Shown here in pieces: positions 38,179 to 52,069 of a DNA stretch of 64,000 bases. Under the pieces are notes generated by a model. The model was not told where the DNA came from, did no database searches, and saw nothing but the letters and a program-made list of their open reading frames with translations. Position 1 is the stretch's first letter, and every line of letters starts with the position of its first letter. The stretch comes from Inia geoffrensis (Eukaryota > Chordata > Mammalia > Artiodactyla > Iniidae): NCBI GenBank assembly GCA_036417435.1, contig JAZAQT010000083.1, forward strand, positions 186,001 to 250,000, in the 5' to 3' direction. The translations under genes were made by a program, and so were the position numbers.

Positions 38179-39914
38179 TGATCAGGCATAATTTCTAAAA
38201 CTCATCGCCATTTTCGCCCCCTGATACTCGAGTTCGCCGTTCCAGATGCGATATTAACATTCTCCCCACTTGGAGAGTCAGTGCCTTTGACCTCTTGTTT
38301 GGCACAGTTTGCAATTTCTGTGGAAGATGAACAGGAATAAGGAGAACCAATGAGCGGCTAACTCGATGTGTTTGGACGGGCACATTGAACTCTGATTTCC
38401 CTAAAGGAAGAAGAATTCACCAAAGGCTCAGCGGGCCATGCCGGAACGAGATTAGGGCCTGAAGCAATTCTTCGGGTTTTCGGTCACCTCACAAGAAAGC
38501 GAGTTGAGAAAAGGAGATCGTTGGCACTGTAACTCACAATCCTGCAGAGTTCCAAATGACCCCTATCATCCAAAAATTTATTGAAGGAAGGCTGTGAAGA
38601 GGACTTGAACGTGATGCAGAATTGCAGAAAACAGATATCAGGCGGTAGATAAGAATTGCTCTGAAAGCGTAGGAAAAGATGCAGCAGTTCGACAGTGATG
38701 CACTTGGCCAAAAATGGCGTATGCGTTTTTTCCTGAATATATTCAGGAAAAAACGCATACGCCCTTTTTGGCCAACCAAGCAAGCCTCCAATGGAAATCC
38801 GCCCTACAAGGAAGTCTCACTTCCCACCGATCCAAAGGGCCGTCCGAAAAAAGTGTAAAATCCAGAGAGGCAGGACAGGCCGTGGAGAACCGGCAGCCTT
38901 GTTATGCTGATGGGCGGGATGTAAATTGCCAACAGCCACTCTGGAGAAGTGGATGGTGTTTCCTGGAACAAAGAAAAAACCAAGCTAGAGAGCCTAGGGC
39001 ACTTCAACTTATGGTGCTATAGGTTCGGAAAATTTAAATGAAAAAGACACAGCCACACCAAAGTTTGGGGCTGCTCTGTGTACGGGATCCTTGACTATGG
39101 TACAACTTTAATAGCCCAGAAAGAGAAAAATGGATATAGAAGTTGTGGTACATCCCTACAATGGAATATCACTCAACAATGAAATCCATGGCAACACACC
39201 AGTAGCAGCACAACGACAGGATTTAGTTATGATGATTCTAAGTGAAATAAGTCGCACAGAAAAAGAAACATCATAAGATATCACTAATACCGGGAATGTA
39301 AACACGGCTACGTGTGAACTGCATTACAAAACACAACAGAGTCTCACATTTACAAAAGAAACTTATGCTTGCTTAAGGGGAAAGGAGAGTGGGGAGGCTG
39401 CATAAAACCAGAGGTTCATATTAGGACAGATACCATTCCATAAGCCAAATATATATTAGACAAGACCTACTCCTTGCTCAACGAAATGGACTCAACATAC
39501 CGTATTCAAAACCTAGGAATATGCCTGACTATGAAGAAAATTAAAACCCATACATTTATAGGTCTCCATAAGAAAATCATTTGTGTACAGCACCATACAC
39601 ACAGCAGTGTCAATAAGGTAAATCCCCTTATAAAAATAAATTTGAAAAACAAAACACAAGGACTGTGAAATAGAGAGAAATTCTTAAATAAGTCCTTCAG
39701 GGCTTGTGAGGAATCTTGGATTTACCACCTCTACATCCACAGCTGGGGGAGAGATAAGGCTGGACACTTGGGGCTGATACTATTGGTGAGGGAATGCAGA
39801 CCCTTTGAGGTAATGGTGCATGGTTCCCATTCCACGGGTCCCAAATCTCCACGTTTAAGGGATTTATCCTTCAGCTAAAATATGCATGGAAAACCCAGAA
39901 TATGGTCCACGAAG
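38179..39914 (+). repeat. Satellite monomer, unit 23 (1,736 bp), a diverged copy
   Basis: Palindrome 38704-38775 has one left-arm mismatch (AAAAATGGCG). L1 part about 38781-39658. Many private changes cluster here: GGTCACCTCAC, AACGTGATGCAG, AGGCGGTAG, AAGATGCAGC, CGCCCTACAAGG, CACTTCAACTTATGG, GCACAACGACAGG and GTCGCACAG. This copy is older or less homogenised than its neighbours. Confidence 0.95.
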
Positions 39915-41650
39915 TGATCAGGCATAATTTCTAAAACTCATCGCCATTTTCGCCCCCTGATACTCGTGTTCGCCGTTCCAGATGCGATATTAACATTCTC
40001 CCCACTTGGAGAGTCAGTGCCTTTGACCTCTTGTTTGGCACAGTTTGCAATTTCTGTGGAAGATGAACAGGAATAAGGAGAACCAATGAGCGGCTAACTC
40101 GATGTGTTTGGACGGGCACATTGAACTCTGATTTCCCTACAGGAAGAAGAATTCACCAAAGGCTCAGCGGGCCATGCCGGAACGAGATTAGGGCCTGAAG
40201 CAATTCTTCGGGTTTTCGGTCAGCTCACAAGAAAGCGAGTTGAGAAAAGGAGATCTTTGGCACTGTAACTCACAATCCTGCAGAGTTCCAAATGACCCCT
40301 ATCATCCAAAAATTTATTGAAGGAAGGCTGTGAAGAGGACTTGAACGCGACGCAGAATTGCAGAAAACAGATATCAGGGGGTAGATAAGAATTGCTCTGA
40401 AAGCGTAGGAAAAGAGGCAGCAGTTCGACAGTGATGCACTTGGCCAAAAAGGGCGTATGCGTTTTTTCCTGAATATATTCAGGAAAAAACGCATACGCCC
40501 TTTTTGGCCAACCAAGCAAGCCTGCAATGGAAATCCGCACTACAAGGAAGTCTCACTTCCCACCGATCCAAAGGGCCGTCCGAAAAAAGTGTAAAATCCA
40601 GAGAGGCAGGACAGGCCGTGGAGAACCGGCAGCCTTGTTATGCTGATGGGCGGGATGTAAATTGCCAACAGCCATTCTGGAGAAGTGGATGGTGTTTCCT
40701 GGAACAAAGAAAAAACCAAGCTAGAGAGCCTAGGGCACTTCCACTTATGGTGCTATAGATTCGGAAAATTTAAATGAAAAAGACACAGCCACACCAAAGT
40801 TTGGGGCTGCTCTGTGTACGGGATCCTTGACTATGGTACAACTTTAATAGCCCAGAAAGAGAAAAATGGATATAGAAGTTGTGGTACATCCCTACAATGG
40901 AATATCACTCAACAATGAAATCCATGGCAACACACCAGTAGCAGCATAATGACAGGATTTAGTTATGATGATTCTAAGAGAAATAAGTCACACAGAAAAA
41001 GAAACATCATAAGATATCACTAATACCGGGAATGTAAACACGGCTACGTTTGAATTGCATTACAAAACACAACAGAGTCTCACATTTACAAAAGAAACTT
41101 ATGCTTGCTTAAGGGGAAAGGAGAGTGGGGAGGCTGCATAAAACCAGAGGTTCACATTAGGACAGATACCATTCCATAAGCCAAATATATATTAGACAAG
41201 ACCTACTCCTTGCTCAACCAAATGGACTCAACACCCAGTATTCAAAACCTTGGAATATGCCTGACTATGAAGAAAATTAAAACCCATACATTTATAGGTC
41301 TCCATAAGAAAATCATTTGTGTACAGCACCATACACACAGCAGTGTCAATAAGCTAAATCCACTTATAAAAATAAATTTGAAAAACAAAACACAAGGACT
41401 GTGAAATAGAGAGAAATTCTTAAATAAGTCCTTCAGGGCTTGTGAGGAATCTTGGATTTACCACCTCTACATCCACAGCTGGGGGAGAGATAAGGCTGGA
41501 CACTTGGGGCTGATAGTATTGCTGAGGGAAAGCAGACCCTTTGAGGTAATGGTGCATGGTTCCCATTCCACGGGTCCCAAATCTCCATGTTTAAGGGATT
41601 TATCCATCAGCTAAAATATGCATGGAAAACCCAGAATATGGTCCACGAAG
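39915..41650 (+). repeat. Satellite monomer, unit 24 (1,736 bp)
   Basis: Palindrome 40440-40511 is perfect. L1 part about 40517-41394. The XhoI site is lost (ACTCGTGTTCGCC near 39962). TACGTTTGAATTGC near 41044 and TATCCATCAGC near 41601 are private. Confidence 0.95.
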
Positions 41651-43387
41651 TGATCAGGCATAATTTCTAAAACTCATCGCCATTTTCGCCCCCTGATACT
41701 CGAGTTCGCCGTTCCAGATGCGATATTAACATTCTCCCCACTTGGAGAGTCAGTGCCTTTGACCTCTTGTTTGGCACAGTTTGCAATTTCTGTGGAAGAT
41801 GAACAGGAATAAGGAGAACCAATGAGCGGCTAACTCGATGTGTTTGGACGGGCACATTGAACTCTGATTTCCCTACAGGAAGAAGAATTCACCAAAGGCT
41901 CAGCGGGCCATGCCGGAACGAGATTAGGGCCTGAAGCAATTCTTCGGGTTTTCGGTCAGCTCACAAGAAAGCGAGTTGAGAAAAGGAGATCTTTGGCACT
42001 GTAACTCACAATCCTGCAGAGTTCCAAATGACCCCTATCAGCCAAAAATTTATTGAAGGAAGGCTGTGAAGAGGACTTGAACGCGACGCAGAATTGCAGA
42101 AAACAGATATCAGGGGGTAGATAAGAATTGCTCTGAAAGCGTAGGAAAAGAGGCAGCAGTTCGACAGTGATGCACTTGGCCAAAAAGGGCGTATGCGTTT
42201 TTTCCTGAATATATTCAGGAAAAAACGCATACGCCCTTTTTGGCCAACCAAGCAAGCCTGCAATGGAAATCCGCACTACAAGGAAGTCTCACTTCCCACC
42301 GATCCAAAGGGCCGTCCGAAAAAAGTGTAAAATCCAGAGAGGCCGGACAGGCCGTGGAGAACCGGCAGCCTTGTTATGCTGATGGGCGGGATGTAAATTG
42401 CCAACAGCCACTCTGGAGAAGTGGATTTTGTTTCCTGGAACAAAGAAAAAACCAAGCTAGAGAGCCTAGGGCACTTCCACTTATGGTGCTATAGATTCGG
42501 AAAATTTAAATGAAAAAGACACAGCCACACCAAAGTTTGGGGCTGCTCTGTTTTACGGGATCCTTGACTATGGTACAACTTTAATAGCCCAGAAAGAGAA
42601 AAATGGATATAGAAGTTGTGGTACATCCCTACAATGGAATATCACTCAACAATGAAATCCATGGCAACACACCAGTAGCAGCATAATGACAGGATTTAGT
42701 TATGATGATTCTAAGTGAAATAAGTCACACAGAAAAAGAAACATCATAAGATATCACTAATACCGGGAATGTAAACACGGCTACGTGTGAACTGCATTAC
42801 AAAACACAACAGAGTCTCACATTTACAAAAGAAACTTATGCTTGCTTAAGGGGAAAGGAGAGTGGGGAGGCTGCATAAAACCAGAGGTTCATATTAGGAC
42901 AGATACCATTCCATAAGCCAAATATATATTAGACAAGACCTACTCCTTGCTCAACGAAATGGACTCAACACCCCGTATTCAAAACCTAGGAATATGCCTG
43001 ACTATGAAGAAAATTAAAACCCATGCATTTATAGGTCTCCATAAGAAAATCATTTGTGTACAGCACCATACACACAGCAGTGTCAATAAGGTAAATCCCC
43101 TTATAAAAATAAATTTGAAAAACAAAACACAAGGACTGTGAAATAGAGAGAAATTCTTAAATAAGTCCTTCAGGGCTTGTGAGGAATCTTGGATTTACCA
43201 CCTCTACATCCACAGCTGGGGGAGAGATAAGGCTGGACACTTGGGGCTGATAGTATTGGTGAGGGAATGCAGACCCTTTGAGGTAATGGTGCATGGTTCT
43301 CATTCCACGGGTCCCAAATCTCCACGTTTAAGGGATTTATCCTTCAGCTAAAATATGCATGGAAAACCCAGAATATGGTCCACGAAG
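41651..43387 (+). repeat. Satellite monomer, unit 25 (1,737 bp)
   Basis: One base is gained in GCTCTGTTTTACGGG near 42544. Palindrome 42176-42247 is perfect. L1 part about 42253-43131. GTGGATTTTGTTTCC near 42421 is private. TATCAGCCAAAA near 42036 is shared with unit 31. Confidence 0.95.
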
Positions 43388-45123
43388 TGATCAGGCATAA
43401 TTTCTAAAACTCATCGCCATTTTCGCCCCCTGATACTCGAGTTCGCCGTTCCAGATGCGATATTAACATTCTCCCCACTTGGAGAGTCAGTGCCTTTGAC
43501 CTCTTGTTTGGCACAGTTTGCAATTTCTGTGGAAAATGAACAGGAATAAGGAGAACCAATGAGCAGCTAACTCGATGTGTTTGGACGGGCACATTGAACT
43601 CTGATTTCCCTACAGGAAGAAGAATTCACCAAAGGCTCAGCGGGCCATGCCGGAACGAGATTAGGGCCTGAAGCAATTCTTCGGGTTTTCGGTCAGCTCA
43701 CAAGAAAGCGAGTTGAGAAAAGGAGATCTTTGGCACTGTAACTCACAATCCTGCAGAGTTCCAAATGACCCCTATCATCCAAAAATTTATTGAAGGAAGG
43801 CTGTGAAGAGGACTTGAACGCGACGCAGAATTGCAGAAAACAGATATCAGGGGGTAGATAAGAATTGCTCTGAAAGCGTAGGAAAAGAGGCAGCAGTTCG
43901 ACAGTGATGCACTTGGCCAAAAAGGGCGTATGCCTTTTTTCCTGAATATATTCAGGAAAAAACGCATACGCCCTTTTTGGCCAACCAAGCAAGCCTGCAA
44001 TGGAAATCCGCACTACAAGGAAGTCTCACTTCCCACCGATCCAAAGGGCCGTCCGAAAAAAGTGTAAAATCCAGAGAGGCAGGACAGGCCGTGGAGAACC
44101 GGCAGCCTTGTTATGCTGATGGGCGGGATGTAAATTGCCAACAGCCACTCTGGAGAAGTGGATGGTGTTTCCTGGAACAAAGAAAAAACCAAGCTAGAGA
44201 GCCTAAGGCACTTCCACTTATGGTGCTATAGATTCGGAAAATTTAAATGAAAAAGACACAGCCACACCAAAGTTTGGGGCTGCTCTGTGTACGGAATCCT
44301 TGACTATGGTACAACTTTAATAGCCCAGAAAGAGAAAAATGGATATAGAAGTTGTGGTACATCCCTACAATGGAATATCACTCAACAATGAAATCCATGG
44401 CAACACACCAGTAGCAGCATAATGACAGGATTTAGTTATGATGATTCTAAGTGAAATAAGTCACACAGAAAAAGAAACATCATAAGATATCACTAATACC
44501 GGGAATGTAAACACGGCTACGTGTGAACTGCATTACAAAACACAACAGAGTCTCACATTTACAAAAGAAACTTATGCTTGCTTAAGGGGAAAGGAGAGTG
44601 GGGGGGCTGCATAAAACCAGAGGTTCATATTAGGACAGATACCATTCCATAAGCCAAATATATATTAGACAAGACCTACTCCTTGCTCAACGAAATGGAC
44701 TCAACACCCCGTATTCAAAACCTAGGAATATGCCTGACTATGAAGAAAATTAAAACCCATGCATTTATAGGTCTCCATAAGAAAATCATTTGTGTACAGC
44801 ACCATACACACAGCAGTGTCAATAAGCTAAATCCCCTTATAAAAATAAATTTGAAAAACAAAACACAAGGACTGTGAAATAGAGAGAAATTCTTAAATAA
44901 GTCCTTCAGGGCTTGTGAGGAATCTTGGATTTACCACCTCTACATCCTCAGCTGGGGGAGAGATAAGGCTGGACACTTGGGGCTGATACTATTGGTGAGG
45001 GAATGCAGACCCTTTGAGGTAATGGTGCATGGTTCCCATTCCACGGGTCCCAAATCTCCACGTTTAAGGGATTTATCCTTCAGCTAAAATATGCATGGAA
45101 AACCCAGAATATGGTCCACGAAG
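43388..45123 (+). repeat. Satellite monomer, unit 26 (1,736 bp)
   Basis: Palindrome 43913-43984 has one left-arm mismatch (GTATGCCTTTTTT). L1 part about 43990-44867. GAGAGCCTAAGGC near 44198, TACGGAATCC near 44290 and a seven-G run near 44600 begin a variant group that extends to unit 29. Confidence 0.95.
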
Positions 45124-46859
45124 TGATCAGGCATAATTTCTAAAACTCATTGCCATTTTCGCCCCCTGATACTCGAGTTCGCCGTTCCAGATGCGATATT
45201 AACATTCTCCCCACTTGGAGAGTCAGTGCCTTTGACCTCTTGTTTGGCACAGTTTGCAATTTCTGTGGAAGATGAACAGGAATAAGGAGAACCAATGAGC
45301 GGCTAACTCGATGTGTTTGGACGGGCACATTGAACTCTGATTTCCCTACAGGAAGAAGAATTCACCAAAGGCTCAGCGGGCCATGCCGGAACGAGATTAG
45401 GGCCTGAAGCAATTATTCGGGTTTTCGGTCAGCTCACAAGAAAGCGAGTTGAGAAAAGGAGATCTTTGGCACTGTAACTCACAATCCTGCAGAGTTCCAA
45501 ATGACCCCTATCATCCAAAAATTTATTGAAGGAAGGCTGTGAAGAGGACTTGAACGCGACGCAGAATTGCAGAAAACAGATATCAGGGGTTAGATAAGAA
45601 TTGCTCTGAAAGCGTAGGAAAAGAGGCAGCAGTTCGACAGTGATGCACTTGGCCAAAAAGGGCGTATGCGTTTTTTCCTGAATATATTCAGGAAAAAACG
45701 CATACGCCCTTTTTGGCCAACCAAGCAAGCCTGCAATGGAAATCCGCACTACAAGGAAGTCTCACTTCCCACCGATCCAAAGGGCCGTCCGAAAAAAGTG
45801 TAAAATCCAGAGAGGCAGGACAGGCCGTGGAGAACCGGCAGCCTTGTTATGCTGATGGGCGGGATGTAAATTGCCAACAGCCACTCTGGAGAAGTGGATG
45901 GTGTTTCCTGGAACAAAGAAAAAACCAAGCTAGAGAGCCTAAGGCACTTCCACTTATGGTGCTATAGTTTCGGGAAATTTAAATGAAAAAGACACAGCCA
46001 CACCAAAGTTTGGGGCTGCTCTGTGTACGGAATCCTTGACTATGGTACAACTTTAATAGCCCAGAAAGAGAAAAATGGATATAGAAGTTGTGGTACATCC
46101 CTACAATGGAATATCACTCAACAATGAAATCCATGGCAACACACCAGTAGCAGCATAATGACAGGATTTAGTTATGATGATTCTAAGTGAAATAAGTCAC
46201 ACAGAAAAAGAAACATCATAAGATATCACTAATACCGGGAATGTAAACACGGCTACGTGTGAACTGCATTACAAAACACAACAGAGTCTCACATTTACAA
46301 AAGAAACTTATGCTTGCTTAAGGGGAAAGGAGAGTGGGGGGGCTGCATAAAACCAGAGGTTCATATTAGGACAGATACCATTCCATAAGCCAAATATATA
46401 TTAGACAAGACCTACTCCTTGCTCAACGAAATGGACTCAACACCCCGTATTCAAAACCTAGGAATATGCCTGACTATGAAGAAAATTAAAACCCATACAT
46501 TTATAGGTCTCCATAAGAAAATCATTTGTGTACAGCACCATACACACAGCAGTGTCAATAAGCTAAATCCCCTTATAAAAATAAATTTGAAAAACAAAAC
46601 ACAAGGACTGTGAAATAGAGAGAAATTCTTAAATAAGTCCTTCAGGGCTTGTGAGGAATCTTGGATTTACCACCTCTACATCCACAGCTGGGGGAGAGAT
46701 AAGGCTGGACACTTGGGGCTGATACTATTGGTGAGGGAATGCAGACCCTTTGAGGTAATGGTGCATGGTTCCCATTCCACGGGTTCCAAATCTCCACGTT
46801 TAAGGGATTTATCCTTCAGCTAAAATATGCATGGAAAACCCAGAATATGGTCCACGAAG
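45124..46859 (+). repeat. Satellite monomer, unit 27 (1,736 bp)
   Basis: Palindrome 45649-45720 is perfect. L1 part about 45726-46603. CTCATTGCCATTTTCG near 45147 and TATAGTTTCGGGAAAT near 45963 are private. CCACGGGTTCC near 46777 is shared with unit 28. Confidence 0.95.
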
Positions 46860-48596
46860 TGATCAGGCATAATTTCTAAAACTCATCGCCATTTTCGCCC
46901 CCTGATACTCGAGTTCGCCATTCCAGATGCGATATTAACATTCTCCCCACTTGGAGAGTCAGTGCCTTTGACCTCTTGTTTGGCACAGTTTGCAATTTCT
47001 GTGGAAGATGAACAGGAATAAGGAGAACCAATGAGCGGCTAACTCGATGTGTTTGGACGGTCACATTGAACTCTGATTTCCCTAAAGGAAGAAGAATTCA
47101 CCAAAGGCTCAGCGGGCCATGCCGGAACGAGATTAGGGCCTGAAGAAATTCTTCAGGTTTTCGGTCAGCTCACAAGAAAGCGAGTTGAGAAAAGGAGATC
47201 TTTGGCACTGTAACTCACAATCCTGCAGAGTTCCAAATGACCCCTATCATCCAAAAATTTATTGAAGGAAGGCTGTGAAGAGGACTTGAACGCGACGCAG
47301 AATTGCAGAAAACAGATATCAGGGGGTAGATAAGAATTGCTCTGAAAGCGTAGGAAAAGAGGCAGCAGTTCGACAGTGATGCACTTGGCCAAAAAGGGCG
47401 TATGCGTTTTTTCCTGAATATATTCAGGAAAAAACGCATACGACCTTTTTGGCCAACCAAGCAAGCCTGCAATGGAAATCCGCACTACAAGGAAGTCTCA
47501 CTTCCCACCGATCCAAAGGGCCGTCCGAAAAAAGTGTAAAATCCAGAGAGGCAGGACAGGCCGTGGAGAACCGGCAGCCTTGTTATGCTGATGGGCGGGA
47601 TGTAAATTGCCAACAGCCACTCTGGAGAAGTGGATGGTGTTTCCTGGAACAAAGAAAAAACCAAGCTAGAGAGCCTAAGGCACTTCCACTTATGCTGCTA
47701 TAGATTCGGAAAATTTAAATGAAAAAGACACAGCCACACCAAAGTTTGGGGCTGCTCTGTGTACGGAATCCTTGACTATGGTACAACTTTAATAGCCCAG
47801 AAAGAGAAAAAATGGATATAGAAGTTGTGGTACATCCCTACAATGGAATATCACTCAACAATGAAATCCATGGCAACACACCAGTAGCAGCATAATGACA
47901 GGATTTAGTTATGATGATTCTAAGTGAAATAAGTCACACAGAAAAAGAAACATCATAAGATATCACTAATACCGGGAATGTAAACACGGCTACGTGTGAA
48001 CTGCATTACAAAACACAACAGAGTCTCACATTTACAAAAGAAACTTATGCTTGCTTAAGGGGAAAGGAGAGTGGGGGGGCTGCATAAAACCAGAGGTTCA
48101 TATTAGGACAGATACCATTCCATAAGCCAAATATATATTAGACAAGACCTACTCCTTGCTCAACGAAATGGACTCAACACCCCGTATTCAAAACCTAGGA
48201 ATATGCCTGACTATGAAGAAAATTAAAACCCATACATTTATAGGTCTCCATAAGAAAATCATTTGTGTACAGCACCATACACACAGCAGTGTCAATAAGC
48301 TAAATCCCCTTATAAAAATAAATTTGAAAAACAAAACACAAGGACTGTGAAATAGAGAGAAATTCTTAAATAAGTCCTTCAGGGCTTGTGAGGAATCTTG
48401 GATTTACCACCTCTACATCCACAGCTGGGGGAGAGATAAGGCTGGACACTTGGGGCTGATACTATTGGTGAGGGAATGCAGACCCTTTGAGGTAATGGTG
48501 CATGGTTCCCATTCCACGGGTTCCAAATCTCCACGTTTAAGGGATTTATCCTTCAGCTAAAATATGCATGGAAAACCCAGAATATGGTCCACGAAG
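46860..48596 (+). repeat. Satellite monomer, unit 28 (1,737 bp)
   Basis: One A is gained in AGAGAAAAAATGG near 47803. Palindrome 47385-47456 has one right-arm mismatch (ACGACCTTTTT). L1 part about 47462-48340. GGACGGTCACATTG, GAAGAAATTCTTCAGG and TATGCTGCTATAG occur only here and in unit 29. Confidence 0.95.
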
Positions 48597-50333
48597 TGAT
48601 CAGGCATAATTTCTAAAACTCATCGCCATTTTCGCCCCCTGATACTCGAGTTCGCCATTCCAGATGCGATATTAACATTCTCCCCACTTGGAGAGTCAGT
48701 GCCTTTGACCTCTTGTTTGGCACAGTTTGCAATTTCTGTGGAAGATGAACAGGAATAAGGAGAACCAATGAGCGGCTAACTCGATGTGTTTGGACGGTCA
48801 CATTGAACTCTGATTTCCCTAAAGGAAGAAGAATTCACCAAAGGCTCAGCGGGCCATGCCGGAACGAGATTAGGGCCTGAAGAAATTCTTCAGGTTTTCG
48901 GTCAGCTCACAAGAAAGCGAGTTGAGAAAAGGAGATCTTTGGCACTGTAACTCACAATCCTGCAGAGTTCCAAATGACCCCTATCATCCAAAAATTTATT
49001 GAAGGAAGGCTGTGAAGAGGACTTGAACGCGACGCAGAATTGCAGAAAACAGATATCAGGGGGTAGATAAGAATTGCTCTGAAAGCGTAGGAAAAGAGGC
49101 AGCAGTTCGACAGTGATGCACTTGGCCAAAAAGGGCGTATGCGTTTTTTCCTGAATATATTCAGGAAAAAACGCATACGACCTTTTTGGCCAACCAAGCA
49201 AGCCTGCAATGGAAATCCGCACTACAAGGAAGTCTCACTTCCCACCGATCCAAAGGGCCGTCCGAAAAAAGTGTAAAATCCAGAGAGGCAGGACAGGCCG
49301 TGGAGAACCGGCAGCCTTGTTATGCTGATGGGCGGGATGTAAATTGCCAACAGCCACTCTGGAGAAGTGGATGGTGTTTCCTGGAACAAAGAAAAAACCA
49401 AGCTAGAGAGCCTAAGGCACTTCCACTTATGCTGCTATAGATTCGGAAAATTTAAATGAAAAAGACACAGCCACACCAAAGTTTGGGGCTGCTCTGTGTA
49501 CGGAATCCTTGACTATGGTACAACTTTAATAGCCCAGAAAGAGAAAAAATGGATATAGAAGTTGTGGTACATCCCTACAATGGAATATCACTCAACAATG
49601 AAATCCATGGCAACACACCAGTAGCAGCATAATGACAGGATTTAGTTATGATGATTCTAAGTGAAATAAGTCACACAGAAAAAGAAACATCATAAGATAT
49701 CACTAATACCGGGAATGTAAACACGGCTACGTGTGAACTGCATTACAAAACACAACAGAGTCTCACATTTACAAAAGAAACTTATGCTTGCTTAAGGGGA
49801 AAGGAGAGTGGGGGGGCTGCATAAAACCAGAGGTTCATATTAGGACAGATACCATTCCATAAGCCAAATATATATTAGACAAGACCTACTCCTTGCTCAA
49901 CGAAATGGACTCAACACCCCGTATTCAAAACCTAGGAATATGCCTGACTATGAAGAAAATTAAAACCCATACATTTATAGGTCTCCATAAGAAAATCATT
50001 TGTGTACAGCACCATACACACAGCAGTGTCAATAAGCTAAATCCCCTTATAAAAATAAATTTGAAAAACAAAACACAAGGACTGTGAAATAGAGAGAAAT
50101 TCTTAAATAAGTCCTTCAGGGCTTGTGAGGAATCTTGGATTTACCACCTCTACATCCACAGCTGGGGGAGAGATAAGGCTGGACACTTGGGGCTGATACT
50201 ATTGGTGAGGGAATGCAGACCCTTTGAGGTAATGGTGCATGGTTCCCATTCCACGTGTCCCAAATCTCCACGTTTAAGGGATTTATCCTTCAGCTAAAAT
50301 ATGCATGGAAAACCCAGAATATGGTCCACGAAG
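48597..50333 (+). repeat. Satellite monomer, unit 29 (1,737 bp)
   Basis: Copy of unit 28, with the same right-arm palindrome mismatch (49122-49193) and the same gained A near 49541. L1 part about 49199-50077. It departs from unit 28 only near its right end (CCACGTGTCCC near 50251). Confidence 0.95.
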
Positions 50334-52069
50334 TGATCAGGCATAATTTCTAAAACTCATCGCCATTTTCGCCCCCTGATACTCGAGTTCGCCATTCCAG
50401 ATGCGATATTAACATTCTCCCCACTTGGAGAGTCAGTGCCTTTGACCTCTTGTTTGGCACAGTTTGCAATTTCTGTGGAAGATGAACAGGAATAAGGAGA
50501 ACCAATGAGCGGCTAACTCGATGTGTTTGGACGGGCACATTGAACTCTGATTTCCCTACAGGAAGAAGAATTCACCAAAGGCTCAGCGGGCCATGCCAGA
50601 ACGAGATTAGGGCCTGAAGCAATTCTTCGGGTTTGCGGTCAGCTCACAAGAAAGCGAGTTGAGAAAAGGAGATCTTTGGCACTGTAACTCACAATCCTGC
50701 AGAGTTCCAAATGACCCCTATCATCCAAAAATTTATTGAAGGAAGGCTGTGAAGAGGACTTGAACACGACGCAGAATTGCAGAAAACAGATATCAGGGGG
50801 TAGATAAGAATTGCTCTGAAAGCGTAGGAAAAGAGGCAGCAGTTCGACAGTGATGCACTTGGCCAAAAAGGGCTTATGCGTTTTTTCCTGAATATATTCA
50901 GGAAAAAACGCATACGCCCTTTTTGGCCAACCAAGCAAGCCTGCAATGGAAATCCGCACTACAAGGAAGTCTCACTTCCCACCGATCCAAAGGGCCGTCC
51001 GAAAAAAGTGTAAAATCCAGAGAGGCAGGACAGGCCGTGGAGAACCAGCAGCCTTGTTATGCTGATGGGCGGGATGTAAATTGCCAACAGCCACTCTGGA
51101 GAACTGGATGGTGTTTCCTGGAACAAAGAAAAAACCAAGCTAGAGAGCCTAGGGCACTTCCACTTATGGTGCTATAGATTCGGAAAATTTAAATGAAAAA
51201 GACACAGCCACACCAAAGTTTGGGGCTGCTCTGTGTACGGGATCCTTGACTATGGTACAACTTTAATAGCCCAGAAAGAGAAAAATGGATATAGAAGTTG
51301 TGGTACATCCCTACAATGGAATATCACTCAACAATGAAATCAATGGCAACAGACCTGTAGCAACATAATGAGAGGATTTAGTTATGATGATTCTAAGTGA
51401 AATAAGTCACACAGAAAAAGAAACATCATAAGATATCACTAATACCGGGAATGTAAACACGGCAACGTGTGAACTGCATTACAAAACACAACAGAGTCTC
51501 ACATTTACAAAAGAAACTTATGCTTGCTTAAGGGGAAAGGAGAGTGGGGAGGCTGCATAAAACCAGAGGTTCACATTAGGACAGATACCATTCCATAAGC
51601 CAAATATATATTAGACAAGACCTACTCCTTCCTCTACGAAATGGACTCAACACCCAGTATTCAAAACCTAGGAATATGCCTGACTATGAAGAAAATTAAA
51701 ACCCATACATTTATAGGTCTCCATAAGAAAATCATTTGTGTACAGCACCATACACACAGCAGTGTCAATAAGCTAAATCCCCTTATAAAAATAAATTTGA
51801 AAAACAAAACACAAGGACAGTGAAATAGAGAGAAATTCTTAAATAAGTCCTTCAGGGCTTGTGAGGAATCTTGGATTTACCACCTCTACATCCACAGCTG
51901 GGGGAGAGATAAGGCTGGACACTTGGGGCTGATACTATTGGTGAGGGAATGCAGACCCTTTGAGGTAATGGTGCATGGTTCCCATTCCACGGGTCCCAAA
52001 TCTCCACGTTTAAGGGATTTATCCTTCAGCTAAAATATGCATGGAAAACCCAGAATATGGTCCACGAAG
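50334..52069 (+). repeat. Satellite monomer, unit 30 (1,736 bp), mosaic
   Basis: Palindrome 50859-50930 has the GGGCTTATGCG left-arm mismatch. L1 part about 50936-51813. GGCAACAGACC and AATGAGAGG near 51345-51375 and GGCAACGTGTG near 51462 match unit 12. TCTACGAAATGG/CCCAGT/CCTAGG near 51634-51670 mixes the two 3' UTR variant types. Confidence 0.95.
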
